The notes under the pieces are model-generated. The model saw only the letters and a program-made list of their open reading frames with translations. It made no database searches and had not been told where the DNA came from. A stretch of DNA of 30,495 nucleotides, taken from the IMG/VR virus record IMGVR_UViG_3300009155_000174, positions 1-30,495 of that record; one strand, given 5' to 3'. Below, in pieces: positions 1-5,548 of the stretch. Every line of letters begins with the position of its first letter. Within the stretch, counting starts at the first letter, position 1. A program made the translations under genes and the position numbers. The stretch is from a virus.

Positions 1-326
1 AAGATCCTGCCACCTACACCAACAAGGAAATCAGCACCATTTTCCTCAGTGTTAATGTCTACCTTAAATAATTCTGCTGCTTTCTGTATAGCATCACAGA
101 AATCTATGCGTAGCCAGGCTTCAAGGTTCTCATACACTGGCTTGGGATAGGTAATCAGGTGTGCAAGCTGACCTGTACCCTGGGATGCAGAGTAACCCAT
201 AATTATGGGTCCAACCTTGTGTATCTTAGGTGTAACAATGCTACCTATGAACTCTTTGTCTGACATACCACGGTCACCAGCCATGTAAACCTTACCGTTG
301 TGGGCTATGCCCACTATGATCGTCAT
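1..326 (-). CDS. Proteasome/HslV-like Ntn-hydrolase peptidase, 5' part only
   Basis: The first 108 codons are inside the window and the C-terminus runs off the left edge. The start ATG (326-324) overlaps the stop of the TOPRIM primase gene as ATGA, so the two are translationally coupled. The N-terminus reads MTIIVGIAHNGK and then MAGDRG. If the Met is removed, the new N-terminal Thr is residue 1, and Asp 17 and Lys 33 fall exactly at the catalytic positions of proteasome beta subunits and HslV (Thr1/Asp17/Lys33). This supports an N-terminal-nucleophile threonine hydrolase. Such proteins are known in some actinophages, but their substrate is unclear. No ATPase partner gene is visible here. The fold call is fairly sure; whether it is a protease in the phage cycle is inference. 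Confidence 0.8.
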   Translation of the reverse strand, partial: MTIIVGIAHNGKVYMAGDRGMSDKEFIGSIVTPKIHKVGPIIMGYSASQGTGQLAHLITYPKPVYENLEAWLRIDFCDAIQKAAELFKVDINTEENGADFLVGVGGRI

Positions 327-958
327 GCCAGCGCCCTTTCACGTAGCCATTCCTCGCCACCGTCCAAGAACACCTGGTTTACATCATGGTTCTCAGGTAA
401 TGAGATGACTACTGCCTTATCCAAGTCCTCTTTGATGCGCTTGGCCAACTCCATGCCAGGGTTACGGCCATCCTCTTTCAAATCATTGTCTGCAAAGATA
501 ACAATACGATCAAACCCTTCAAACATCTTAGGAAAGTGTGGCTTCCATTGGCTTACGCCAGCAATACCCACAGCAGGCACACCCACAAGAGCAGACATAA
601 CCAAGGTATCCAACTCACCCTCGCAGATAGCAATAACATCTGAGCTTTTGTGTAGGTCAATGACGTTATACATCCCAACCTTTTGACCAGTAGGCCACAA
701 GTATTTAGGAGAGCCTCCGTCAACTTTACGAAACTTGATACCAACAATCCCAGTGGGAGTACGATAAGGGATACTAAGACAGCCAACAGCATGCTCATGG
801 CCAGGCGCGGGGTCATTTACTGTACCTAGGCGGAACATACCTGCGGCTTCCTTGGTTATTCCTCGACCTAGCAGGTAAGAGGCCGTTGCTTGATCCAGTG
901 TTCCTGCGTACTTCTCTGCGGTTTCCGTTAGCAATAGCTTCTGCTCTTGTGACAGCAT
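323..958 (-). CDS. DNA primase, TOPRIM (catalytic) half
   Basis: This 211-aa protein carries the TOPRIM part of a DnaG-type primase, which makes RNA primers for phage DNA replication. The TOPRIM motifs are ICEGELD (Glu113 metal ligand) and later IFADND (Asp157-Asp159). The N-terminal piece YLLGRGIT around residues 28-35 is typical of phage primases just before the catalytic core. No zinc finger is present in this frame: it is encoded by the overlapping upstream gene in the -1/+1 related frame. The two genes overlap by 146 nt, with this frame at +1 relative to the upstream one and a stop just before the ATG. At 211 aa it is much shorter than bacterial DnaG (about 600 aa) and has no helicase-binding domain. 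Confidence 0.85.
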   Translation of the reverse strand: MLSQEQKLLLTETAEKYAGTLDQATASYLLGRGITKEAAGMFRLGTVNDPAPGHEHAVGCLSIPYRTPTGIVGIKFRKVDGGSPKYLWPTGQKVGMYNVIDLHKSSDVIAICEGELDTLVMSALVGVPAVGIAGVSQWKPHFPKMFEGFDRIVIFADNDLKEDGRNPGMELAKRIKEDLDKAVVISLPENHDVNQVFLDGGEEWLRERALA

Positions 959-1175
959 CCTTAAAACCTATCTCTTCCTTCTTGGATACCACGTCATACA
1001 CATCGCCATCGAACTGGCAGACAAAGCAATGGTATCGTTGCTTGTCTATGTTCACTGTTGCACTTGAGTGCGTGTCCTCATGCAGTACACACCGCATTGA
1101 GATGTAGCCATACTTGTTAGGTATTGTTGCACCGTAGTGCTCTAGTACCGTGGCAAGGTCAGGCTTGTCGGTCAT
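813..1175 (-). CDS. DNA primase, CHC2 zinc-finger half
   Basis: A 120-aa protein with the zinc-binding domain of DnaG-type primases: Cys29-x2-His32, then Cys50-x2-Cys53, the CHC2 spacing used for template recognition. I place the start at ATG 1175, where ATGA overlaps the upstream stop by 4 nt; an ATG at 1199 is in frame but would overlap more. The last ~45 residues are Arg/Asn-rich and do not look like a folded domain. They lie where the frame overlaps the TOPRIM gene. Either two subunits are made, or a +1 frameshift near the end of the zinc domain joins them into one primase. Confidence 0.8.
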   Translation of the reverse strand: MTDKPDLATVLEHYGATIPNKYGYISMRCVLHEDTHSSATVNIDKQRYHCFVCQFDGDVYDVVSKKEEIGFKDAVTRAEAIANGNRREVRRNTGSSNGLLPARSRNNQGSRRYVPPRYSK

Positions 1176-1351
1176 AGTAGCTTGAGCACCAAGTCGCATG
1201 GATCTCCACCCTCATCCCATTGCTCACGCTCTTCATCGGTTGCGTACTCGTAAGTACCATCGTGAGTAGCGCAAATGCTATCTGTTACCCACCCCTTTTG
1301 GATACCGTATTGTACCCAATCAGCACGTTCATTCCATTGTTCAGTGTTCAC
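1172..1351 (-). CDS. Small acidic conserved phage protein
   Basis: A 59-aa acidic protein with no assigned function. Visible features are two Cys, a CATHDG segment and an EEGGDPC-like segment (ending WDEGGDPCDLVLKLL). I recall similar small proteins in actinobacterial phages, but no role is known to me. I choose the GTG at 1351 as start. It overlaps the stop of the resolvase gene as GTGA (4 nt), with an AGGA Shine-Dalgarno 5 nt upstream. In-frame ATGs at 1366 and 1390 lack a ribosome site and overlap more. Position between resolvase and primase suggests a DNA-metabolism accessory role, which is only inference. Confidence 0.6.
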   Translation of the reverse strand: MNTEQWNERADWVQYGIQKGWVTDSICATHDGTYEYATDEEREQWDEGGDPCDLVLKLL

Positions 1352-1704
1352 TGTTGTCCTATCCATTGTTCGAGGGTTTGTACTACCCATGCTTGGTCAA
1401 TGCTTGCTTGACGGCGCTTAACAATGACGTAGGCTGGTGGCACTGGGGTAATACCACGTGCCTTTGCATAGTTCTCGGCCTCAACTGTAGCCTCTCGCCA
1501 AAAAGCTGGTAGGTCCAGTCGTGCAGTAGCCTTAAGTTCAAGTACGTAAGGTGAGCCTGACACAAAACAAACGATGTCACCTTCGTCTGCCTTTCCTGCA
1601 AGCCGTAAACGCTCCGCAGTAATTCCTTTATTTCGCAACCACTTGAGAACTGACGTTTCAAAATTGGCTCCTTTTGCTTTAGCTGCTGCCTGTTTACTTG
1701 CCAT
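1348..1704 (-). CDS. Hjc-like Holliday junction resolvase (PD-(D/E)XK nuclease)
   Basis: A 118-aa small nuclease resembling archaeal/phage Hjc resolvases, which cut four-way junctions during recombination and genome processing before packaging. The PD-(D/E)XK signature is clear: Glu16 in the first helix (GANFETSVLKWL), then GKADEGDI with Asp43, and ELK with Glu56 and Lys58. Length matches the family (about 110-140 aa). The start at ATG 1704 has AAGGA 5 nt upstream and overlaps the previous gene by 11 nt. An ATG at 1710 is also possible. The exact junction specificity cannot be read from sequence; a general endonuclease of the same fold is the alternative. Confidence 0.75.
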   Translation of the reverse strand: MASKQAAAKAKGANFETSVLKWLRNKGITAERLRLAGKADEGDIVCFVSGSPYVLELKATARLDLPAFWREATVEAENYAKARGITPVPPAYVIVKRRQASIDQAWVVQTLEQWIGQQ

Positions 1705-1906
1705 CGTCATCCTTAAAGATTTCATTCCAGCACTCAGGATGAGTGCCACTAATTATCTGCTCACGTATTGGTGCAAGTAGATCAGGAAAAGCATCTTTAG
1801 CATCAGCACCATTAAGATACCTAGTGTAATCATGTTCCCAAATAGTTAACATGCCATGCTTCTTACAGCTTGGGCAGTCTTTAGTTACGTATGTCTTGTA
1901 GCTCAC
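1694..1906 (-). CDS. Small zinc-binding-like protein
   Basis: A 70-aa protein of unknown function. It has a CPSC motif near residue 11 and a later HPECW, so it could bind zinc through Cys/His ligands or act as a small adaptor. The centre contains LLAPIREQIISGT, a segment I associate with small actinophage proteins next to helicase genes. Start is GTG at 1906, overlapping the helicase stop as GTGA, with AGAGGA 6 nt upstream. The gene is tightly packed between helicase and resolvase, so it is co-translated with replication genes. Confidence 0.6.
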   Translation of the reverse strand: MSYKTYVTKDCPSCKKHGMLTIWEHDYTRYLNGADAKDAFPDLLAPIREQIISGTHPECWNEIFKDDDGK

Positions 1907-2730
1907 GATAATCCTCTCCAGTATTCTGCATTGCTACCACCTTGGCGATCGTTGTACAACGTCATGCGAGAAGCATCAGCATACAACACCGTAAAGTTAG
2001 CACCACTTGCACTGTTCTTAGCAAAACGATTCTTAACACACGCTATGCGGTATTCATTAGTGTCATGGTCCATTGCTACAGTAAGGATCATCTCAGGTAA
2101 CTGGCTGATCTTACCCTGAATAGACTTGCGTGATGGTGGTAGCTCTGGTCTACCTTCACCCTCTGACGTATGGTGCAACAGAAATACTGCTGCTTCTGTT
2201 TGCCTGGCCACGTGGTGCATAGCCTTGGCTATGTCACGCATACCAGTCCACTCATTGTCGTGTAGTGCAGCTACGTTCATTAAGTTGTCAATGATAATCA
2301 AGTGAGGGTATTCCCCAAACGCTTCACCGTACGCCTGGATAGACAGATCAATGTCATCCAAGGTAGGTGATGGATCAAAGCTGAACTGTAAGTTCTTCAA
2401 TGTTTCCAGTTCGTCTTGGTAAAACTCATACCCGTTGCCACTGTTGAATGATTCCTCAACACTGGACACCTGATTACCTGTGATAACTGCGGCAGCTCGG
2501 ATCGCTGTGGTGTAAGCATCTGTATCAGCACTGACGTACAGTGTTGGCACATCTGACTTAACCGCATAGAACAAAGCAAGCAATGACTTACCACTATTGG
2601 GTTGGCCAGCAATCATGGTTACCTGTCCCCTACGGAACCTGACACCATCATTAGCCAACGCAGGAAACAGATCAGGAAGTAGTTGCGCTCCACTCTTTTG
2701 CTTGTTCGCTGCTTGAGCGAGAGTCAACAT
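1903..2730 (-). CDS. DnaB/RecA-like replicative helicase (ATPase domain)
   Basis: A 275-aa RecA-fold ATPase, probably the replicative or primase-associated helicase. Walker A is GQPNSGKS (residues 42-49) and Walker B is LIIIDN (144-149), followed by FLLHHTSEG near 183-191, where DnaB/KaiC-like proteins carry a sensor His. The DnaB N-terminal primase-binding domain is missing; only the C-terminal motor is present, as in many small phage helicases. The ATG at 2730 has a good GGAG/GAGG ribosome site and overlaps the end of the HTH gene by 59 nt. The neighbouring split primase supports a primosome role. A RecA/AAA-type recombination ATPase is the main alternative. Confidence 0.82.
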   Translation of the reverse strand: MLTLAQAANKQKSGAQLLPDLFPALANDGVRFRRGQVTMIAGQPNSGKSLLALFYAVKSDVPTLYVSADTDAYTTAIRAAAVITGNQVSSVEESFNSGNGYEFYQDELETLKNLQFSFDPSPTLDDIDLSIQAYGEAFGEYPHLIIIDNLMNVAALHDNEWTGMRDIAKAMHHVARQTEAAVFLLHHTSEGEGRPELPPSRKSIQGKISQLPEMILTVAMDHDTNEYRIACVKNRFAKNSASGANFTVLYADASRMTLYNDRQGGSNAEYWRGLS

Positions 2731-2896
2731 CGTCTAATCCTCTCCTACGTTGGTGTAATACTATTTGCTGTACCCTCGATGGAGTAACGTCAAGTAGATC
2801 GCTGAGGTCTTCATAAGTAAAACCCCAACCATCTTTCAACTTGAGCACTATTTCAAACGACGCAGGGTGTACCTTAGTTCCCTTGCGTACGGTCAT
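2672..2896 (-). CDS. Small helix-turn-helix DNA-binding protein
   Basis: A 74-aa protein with a likely HTH around residues 26-50: a helix GFTYEDLSDLLDV, a turn TPS, and a recognition-type helix RVQQIVLHQRRR. The N-terminus is basic, the C-terminus Ser/acidic. It could be a transcription regulator of the early operon or a replication initiator accessory. It begins directly after the TAA of the upstream gene (TAAATG) and ends inside the helicase gene, a 59-nt overlap, so it is likely co-expressed with the helicase. The DNA target is not known. Confidence 0.65.
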   Translation of the reverse strand: MTVRKGTKVHPASFEIVLKLKDGWGFTYEDLSDLLDVTPSRVQQIVLHQRRRGLDDVDSRSSSEQAKEWSATTS

Positions 2897-3325
2897 TTAG
2901 CTTCGGACCCACTGTGGATCACACTTGTCAGCAGCACCCTTTTGTGCTGAACACATCCAAGCTTTCCAGTCCTTGCCATTCTTACTGCCAGTCTTCCACT
3001 CCATTGCACCGTGACGGCACATAGGTGCAGATGGTGCGGCAGATGAAGCATCCTGAACTGGTTGCTGTACTGGTGCTGGCTGTTGTACCTGCACTGGTAC
3101 TTGCTGTGGTGCTACTTGCTGTACTGCAGGTGCTAGTGGGATATGCTGTGCAATAGTCTGGCCCGTGGCCAGGGCCTGCTCAACAGAAATGATTACTGCC
3201 ACTAGATCACCCATGTCATTGAGTGCGCTGATGAACTCTTCGGTACTGCTGGCGTACACGTTGTACAGTGCGCCCGATGCTGTCTTGAAGTTGGCCTGGA
3301 ACTTAGTGCTTTCTGGTGCGCTCAT
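2897..3325 (-). CDS. Gln/Pro-linker protein with C-terminal zinc-ribbon-like domain
   Basis: A 142-aa protein in three parts. Residues 1-65 look like a small alpha/beta domain. About residues 66-100 are a Gln/Pro/Val/Ala linker of PAPVQQP type. The C-terminus has MCRHGAMEWKTGS, then WKAWMCSAQ and DKCDPQWV, so Cys/His residues could bind one zinc. I associate this C-terminal pattern with actinophage replication-region proteins, where the role may be ssDNA binding; that is inference. Start ATG 3325 overlaps the upstream TAA by one base (TAATG). It lies between the nuclease genes and the helicase. Confidence 0.6.
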   Translation of the reverse strand: MSAPESTKFQANFKTASGALYNVYASSTEEFISALNDMGDLVAVIISVEQALATGQTIAQHIPLAPAVQQVAPQQVPVQVQQPAPVQQPVQDASSAAPSAPMCRHGAMEWKTGSKNGKDWKAWMCSAQKGAADKCDPQWVRS

Positions 3326-3492
3326 TACTTAACCGCTTTCTTTGTGGTTTTTCCTACTGGATTGGTTGCTTTCTTTATTGCTTCTCTAGCTGTTGCCTTT
3401 GCAAGGCGTGAACGAAGTGATGCGTTTTCTAGTCTTACTATGTACAATTCATCCTGTAAGATCTGGATTTTCTTTTTACTTTTACTAAACAT
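3325..3492 (-). CDS. Small basic protein, 55 aa
   Basis: A very short basic protein beginning MFSKSKKKIQILQDELYIV. The middle (residues 9-35) is likely a coiled-coil helix of heptad type (ILQDELYIVRLENASLRSRL), and the tail is Lys-rich (VGKTTKKAVK). Starts at ATG 3492, inside the 3' end of the nuclease gene (8-nt overlap), and ends as TAATG with the next gene. Tight coupling on both sides and plausible protein composition make it likely real. Function is unknown; a DNA-binding or oligomerising accessory is possible. Confidence 0.6.
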   Translation of the reverse strand: MFSKSKKKIQILQDELYIVRLENASLRSRLAKATAREAIKKATNPVGKTTKKAVK

Positions 3493-4168
3493 TTATTTCC
3501 TTCGGGTTTGCTATTAGTGCTAATGGATCTACGGCATCCTTGAAGTCCCCGCCATAGGCGTAGCAAAAGTCTTTCACTGAGCAGTAGCTACACATCATGC
3601 TCAAGTTTGGTAAGAAGATCTGGTTCTGCACCGCAAACTCAAACTGCCTAAACAGTTCAGTAAACAGTGGGTATGTCCAGTTGTTAAAGCCTGCTGCTGG
3701 TAGCAACATGACGTTACGTGCATCATAATAATAACCCTGACTTGGGCGTAAGCCAAACTGCTTCTCAATACTGCAGGCATACAATGCCAACTGCATTGCA
3801 TTGGTTGGCATGTTAGCACCAGTCTTAAAGTCAATGACTACAAGTTCACCATCAGGAGTAACGGCAACCAGGTCAACGAAAGCTTTAATGCGTACGTCAC
3901 CGTAATCAATGTTTAACTGTAGTTCGATGGCTTTGATACCTTCAGGAGTTTCCCAAACCTGCCAGCCTGACTGTTCCCAGAACTCAATGAAGTTGGCAAC
4001 CATCTCTGGACCTTTCTCAGCCCACCAGTCACCGTTCTCTTTATTAGGCCAAGCCTTACTGGTTCTACCGCCAGCTTTCCAATCAACAGGGTTAGTGCCG
4101 TACTTCTCTTGCTCGGCACCGATGCTTTCATTGAAAGCCCTTTCCCATAATAGTTTTACGTTAAGCAT
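3485..4168 (-). CDS. Cas4/RecB-like PD-(D/E)XK nuclease, C-terminal part
   Basis: A 227-aa protein carrying the catalytic core of a RecB/Cas4-type exonuclease: FVDLVAV (metal-binding Asp) followed by VIDFKTG (the D-x-K pair) and the QLALYA helix with Gln. Near the C-terminus MCSYCSVKDFC gives three Cys in C-x2-C-x5-C spacing, as in Cas4/AddB iron-sulfur nucleases. The fourth Cys and the upstream His/Glu motif are not here but in the overlapping upstream gene, in another frame. So this is only part of a normal Cas4-like enzyme. It starts as ATG 4168, overlapping the upstream stop by 8 nt. Likely role: 5'-3' ssDNA processing in replication or recombination. Confidence 0.8.
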   Translation of the reverse strand: MLNVKLLWERAFNESIGAEQEKYGTNPVDWKAGGRTSKAWPNKENGDWWAEKGPEMVANFIEFWEQSGWQVWETPEGIKAIELQLNIDYGDVRIKAFVDLVAVTPDGELVVIDFKTGANMPTNAMQLALYACSIEKQFGLRPSQGYYYDARNVMLLPAAGFNNWTYPLFTELFRQFEFAVQNQIFLPNLSMMCSYCSVKDFCYAYGGDFKDAVDPLALIANPKEINV

Positions 4169-4355
4169 CAGGTAGTTCTCCCTTGAGGTAGCGTTCTGCT
4201 GCTAGATGGAAGGCTGACCCTCCGACAAAGTACCAAGCTGTTTCAGTAGGTACCTTTAATTCCCGTTCAAGTTGCCATGACTTACCGCACTTGACCCAGG
4301 ATGTAAATGACGAGAAGGATCTGTGTCCTATCGTTGTTTCTTTTAATATTCCCAT
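4161..4355 (-). CDS. Cas4/RecB-like nuclease, N-terminal part (leaderless gene)
   Basis: A 64-aa product that looks like the N-terminus of the same Cas4-like nuclease as the next gene. It has SFSSFTSWVKCGKSWQL, the S-x-S-x-x-x-x-x-x-C segment with the first Fe-S Cys, and GGSAFHLAAE, the RecB-family His...Glu helix. It then stops at TAA in GATGCTTAACG. The ATG of the next frame lies within this overlap. The frames differ by +1. Either two chains assemble, or the ribosome shifts. The start ATG 4355 has no Shine-Dalgarno but lies 7 nt after a TACAGT -10 box, fitting a leaderless mRNA. A TTG at 4391 is in frame but lies in the -35 region. Confidence 0.7.
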   Translation of the reverse strand: MGILKETTIGHRSFSSFTSWVKCGKSWQLERELKVPTETAWYFVGGSAFHLAAERYLKGELPDA

Positions 4356-4362
4356 GTCACAC

Positions 4363-4391
4363 ACTGTACACACAACGAGTACACAATGCAA
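4363..4391 (-). promoter_or_regulatory. Candidate leaderless promoter of the replication operon
   Basis: On the minus strand, TTGCAT (4391-4386), a 17-nt spacer, and TACAGT (4368-4363) resemble a sigma-A promoter with the actinobacterial TAnnnT -10. Seven nt later the expected transcription start is the A of ATG 4355. The -35 is weak (3 of 6). The absence of a ribosome site before that ATG supports it. Confidence 0.5.
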
Positions 4392-4534
4392 ACGAGCTTG
4401 GTAACGCCGTGATTTGACAAGTTCCTTGAAGGTGTGAGTATACTACGAGCACAAGCGAGTAAACAGGTAGGGCGGTTTCACCGCCCAACAGGGCCATGGT
4501 GCGTAAACCCCTTAGTTATGCCCCCAGGAACGAC
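4392..4534. other. Intergenic region between late and replication operons
   Basis: About 140 nt without a convincing gene. It holds a perfect 7-bp hairpin (4470-4476 with 4480-4486, GGGCGGT/ACCGCCC, 3-nt loop) without a U-tract on either side. It also holds a plus-strand promoter-like pair: TTGACA at 4414-4419 and TATACT at 4439-4444, spacer 19. A short 6-bp GC hairpin (TGGCGC/GCGCCA) lies just to the right, at about 4588-4602. These may be regulatory elements for the operon boundary. Confidence 0.45.
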
Positions 4535-4573
4535 AAAAAGGGCCACCTGATACCGAAGTACCAAGTGACCCTT
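4535..4573 (-). terminator. Rho-independent terminator with UUCG tetraloop
   Basis: Read on the minus strand, AAGGGTCAC pairs with GTGGCCCTT (one mismatch). Inside it TGGTAC pairs with GTATCA around a UUCG loop closed by C-G, and five U's follow directly. The stem is long and the U-tract sits only on the minus-strand side, so it should stop leftward transcription coming from the endolysin gene at the end of the late operon. Confidence 0.85.
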
Positions 4574-4636
4574 AAAGTCGCTCTACGTGGCGCTGTGCGC
4601 CAGCAATGGGTATGTTACCCCACTGTTTACTGAGTT

Positions 4637-5044
4637 TTATTTAGCGCTAATTATAGCTGCTGGATCTAGGCCTCCGCCTTTTTTCCAACCTGGACCAGCC
4701 TGTAATTCCATGTGAAGATGTGGACCTGTGACATTTCCGTCTGCTCCCACCTTCCCAATTACATCTCCAATTTTTAGGTCCTGGCCAACCTTAACGCCAT
4801 AGGATGACATGTGGGCAAAGAGAAGGTGTCCACCTGGAACCTTGACTAGCACGGAGTGCTTGCCAAAAGCTGCACCCCATACTTGACCAACCTTGGCTAC
4901 CCTGCCAGCAATAGGGGCAACAACTACTGCGCCAACTGGTGCAGCATAGTCAATTCCTTCATGCTTTCCGCTGGACCAGCGATCTCCCTTTATACCAAAA
5001 GCGGTCGTGGCCTTGTACTTCTTGTCCTGCATTGGTGAAGCCAT
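4637..5044 (-). CDS. Endolysin-like M23 (LytM) peptidase
   Basis: A 135-aa zinc metallopeptidase that should cut peptidoglycan cross-links at lysis. The M23 ligands are all present: HEGID (His28 and Asp32), FAHMS (His78) and GPHLHMEL (His109 and His111). Almost the whole protein is this one domain, with a short N-terminus and no signal peptide or separate wall-binding domain. It is the last gene of the late operon, right after a holin-like gene with which it shares TAATG, and it is followed by a strong terminator. This holin-lysin order supports lysis rather than a tail-associated role, though the latter cannot be excluded. Confidence 0.85.
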   Translation of the reverse strand: MASPMQDKKYKATTAFGIKGDRWSSGKHEGIDYAAPVGAVVVAPIAGRVAKVGQVWGAAFGKHSVLVKVPGGHLLFAHMSSYGVKVGQDLKIGDVIGKVGADGNVTGPHLHMELQAGPGWKKGGGLDPAAIISAK

Positions 5045-5259
5045 TATTTTACTTTTCCGTACCGTGCATCCATACCGTTAACATAGTTAATTGCTACTGG
5101 AAGTGCAGCACCTATGGCAACAATAAGAATTGGGTCTAGATTAAAAGATGTAAGGTTGTCTAGTATGTAAACAAGTGAAGCACCTAGTGCTGTCTTAAAG
5201 ATACCACCTAGCGGGCTATCGGCTAACCATATACCAAACTTACTGATTTTTTCTGACAT
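5044..5259 (-). CDS. Holin-like small membrane protein
   Basis: A 71-aa protein with two hydrophobic segments: a shorter one around residues 19-34 (GGIFKTALGASLVYIL) and a stronger one around 43-60 (PILIVAIGAALPVAINYV). The C-terminus is short and basic (DARYGKVK). That pattern, and its place directly before the endolysin (TAATG overlap), suggest a holin that opens the membrane for lysis. I chose ATG 5259 (MSEKISKFG), which has AGGAG/AAGGA upstream; an in-frame start at 5295 would overlap the previous gene by more. Function is inferred from topology and neighbours. Confidence 0.7.
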   Translation of the reverse strand: MSEKISKFGIWLADSPLGGIFKTALGASLVYILDNLTSFNLDPILIVAIGAALPVAINYVNGMDARYGKVK

Positions 5260-5548
5260 GTTCCTTGAACTCTCCTTTGAGTTGAGATAAATCATTACTT
5301 ACGTTGTCTAGCTTTACATCCATGTGTTTCAAATTATCAGAGATGTGGTTAACTGCTTCACGCAGGCCACCACCATTGGGTCCAAACTGGGATTCAATAC
5401 GGTCAAGTCTTACTTCCAAAATATCTGAACGCGCAGCGCTGTTAGCTTGGTGTTGATCTATCTTTCGCCAGATCTTCCATAGCGCAAACAACATGCCCCC
5501 CACAATAGATACTATTTGTGCAACACTTGCCCAGTAATCAACACCCAT
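5240..5548 (-). CDS. Membrane-anchored coiled-coil protein of the lysis cassette
   Basis: A 102-aa protein with one N-terminal membrane helix (about residues 6-25, VAQIVSIVGGMLFALWKIW) followed by a cytoplasmic or periplasmic coiled coil (residues 28-98). The middle contains FGPNGGGLREAV, a motif I have seen in small actinophage proteins next to holins. It could be a second holin, a holin regulator or a spanin-like protein. It overlaps the holin start by 20 nt and follows the large tail gene with TAATG. Function is inferred only from topology and position. Confidence 0.6.
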   Translation of the reverse strand: MGVDYWASVAQIVSIVGGMLFALWKIWRKIDQHQANSAARSDILEVRLDRIESQFGPNGGGLREAVNHISDNLKHMDVKLDNVSNDLSQLKGEFKEHVRKNQ

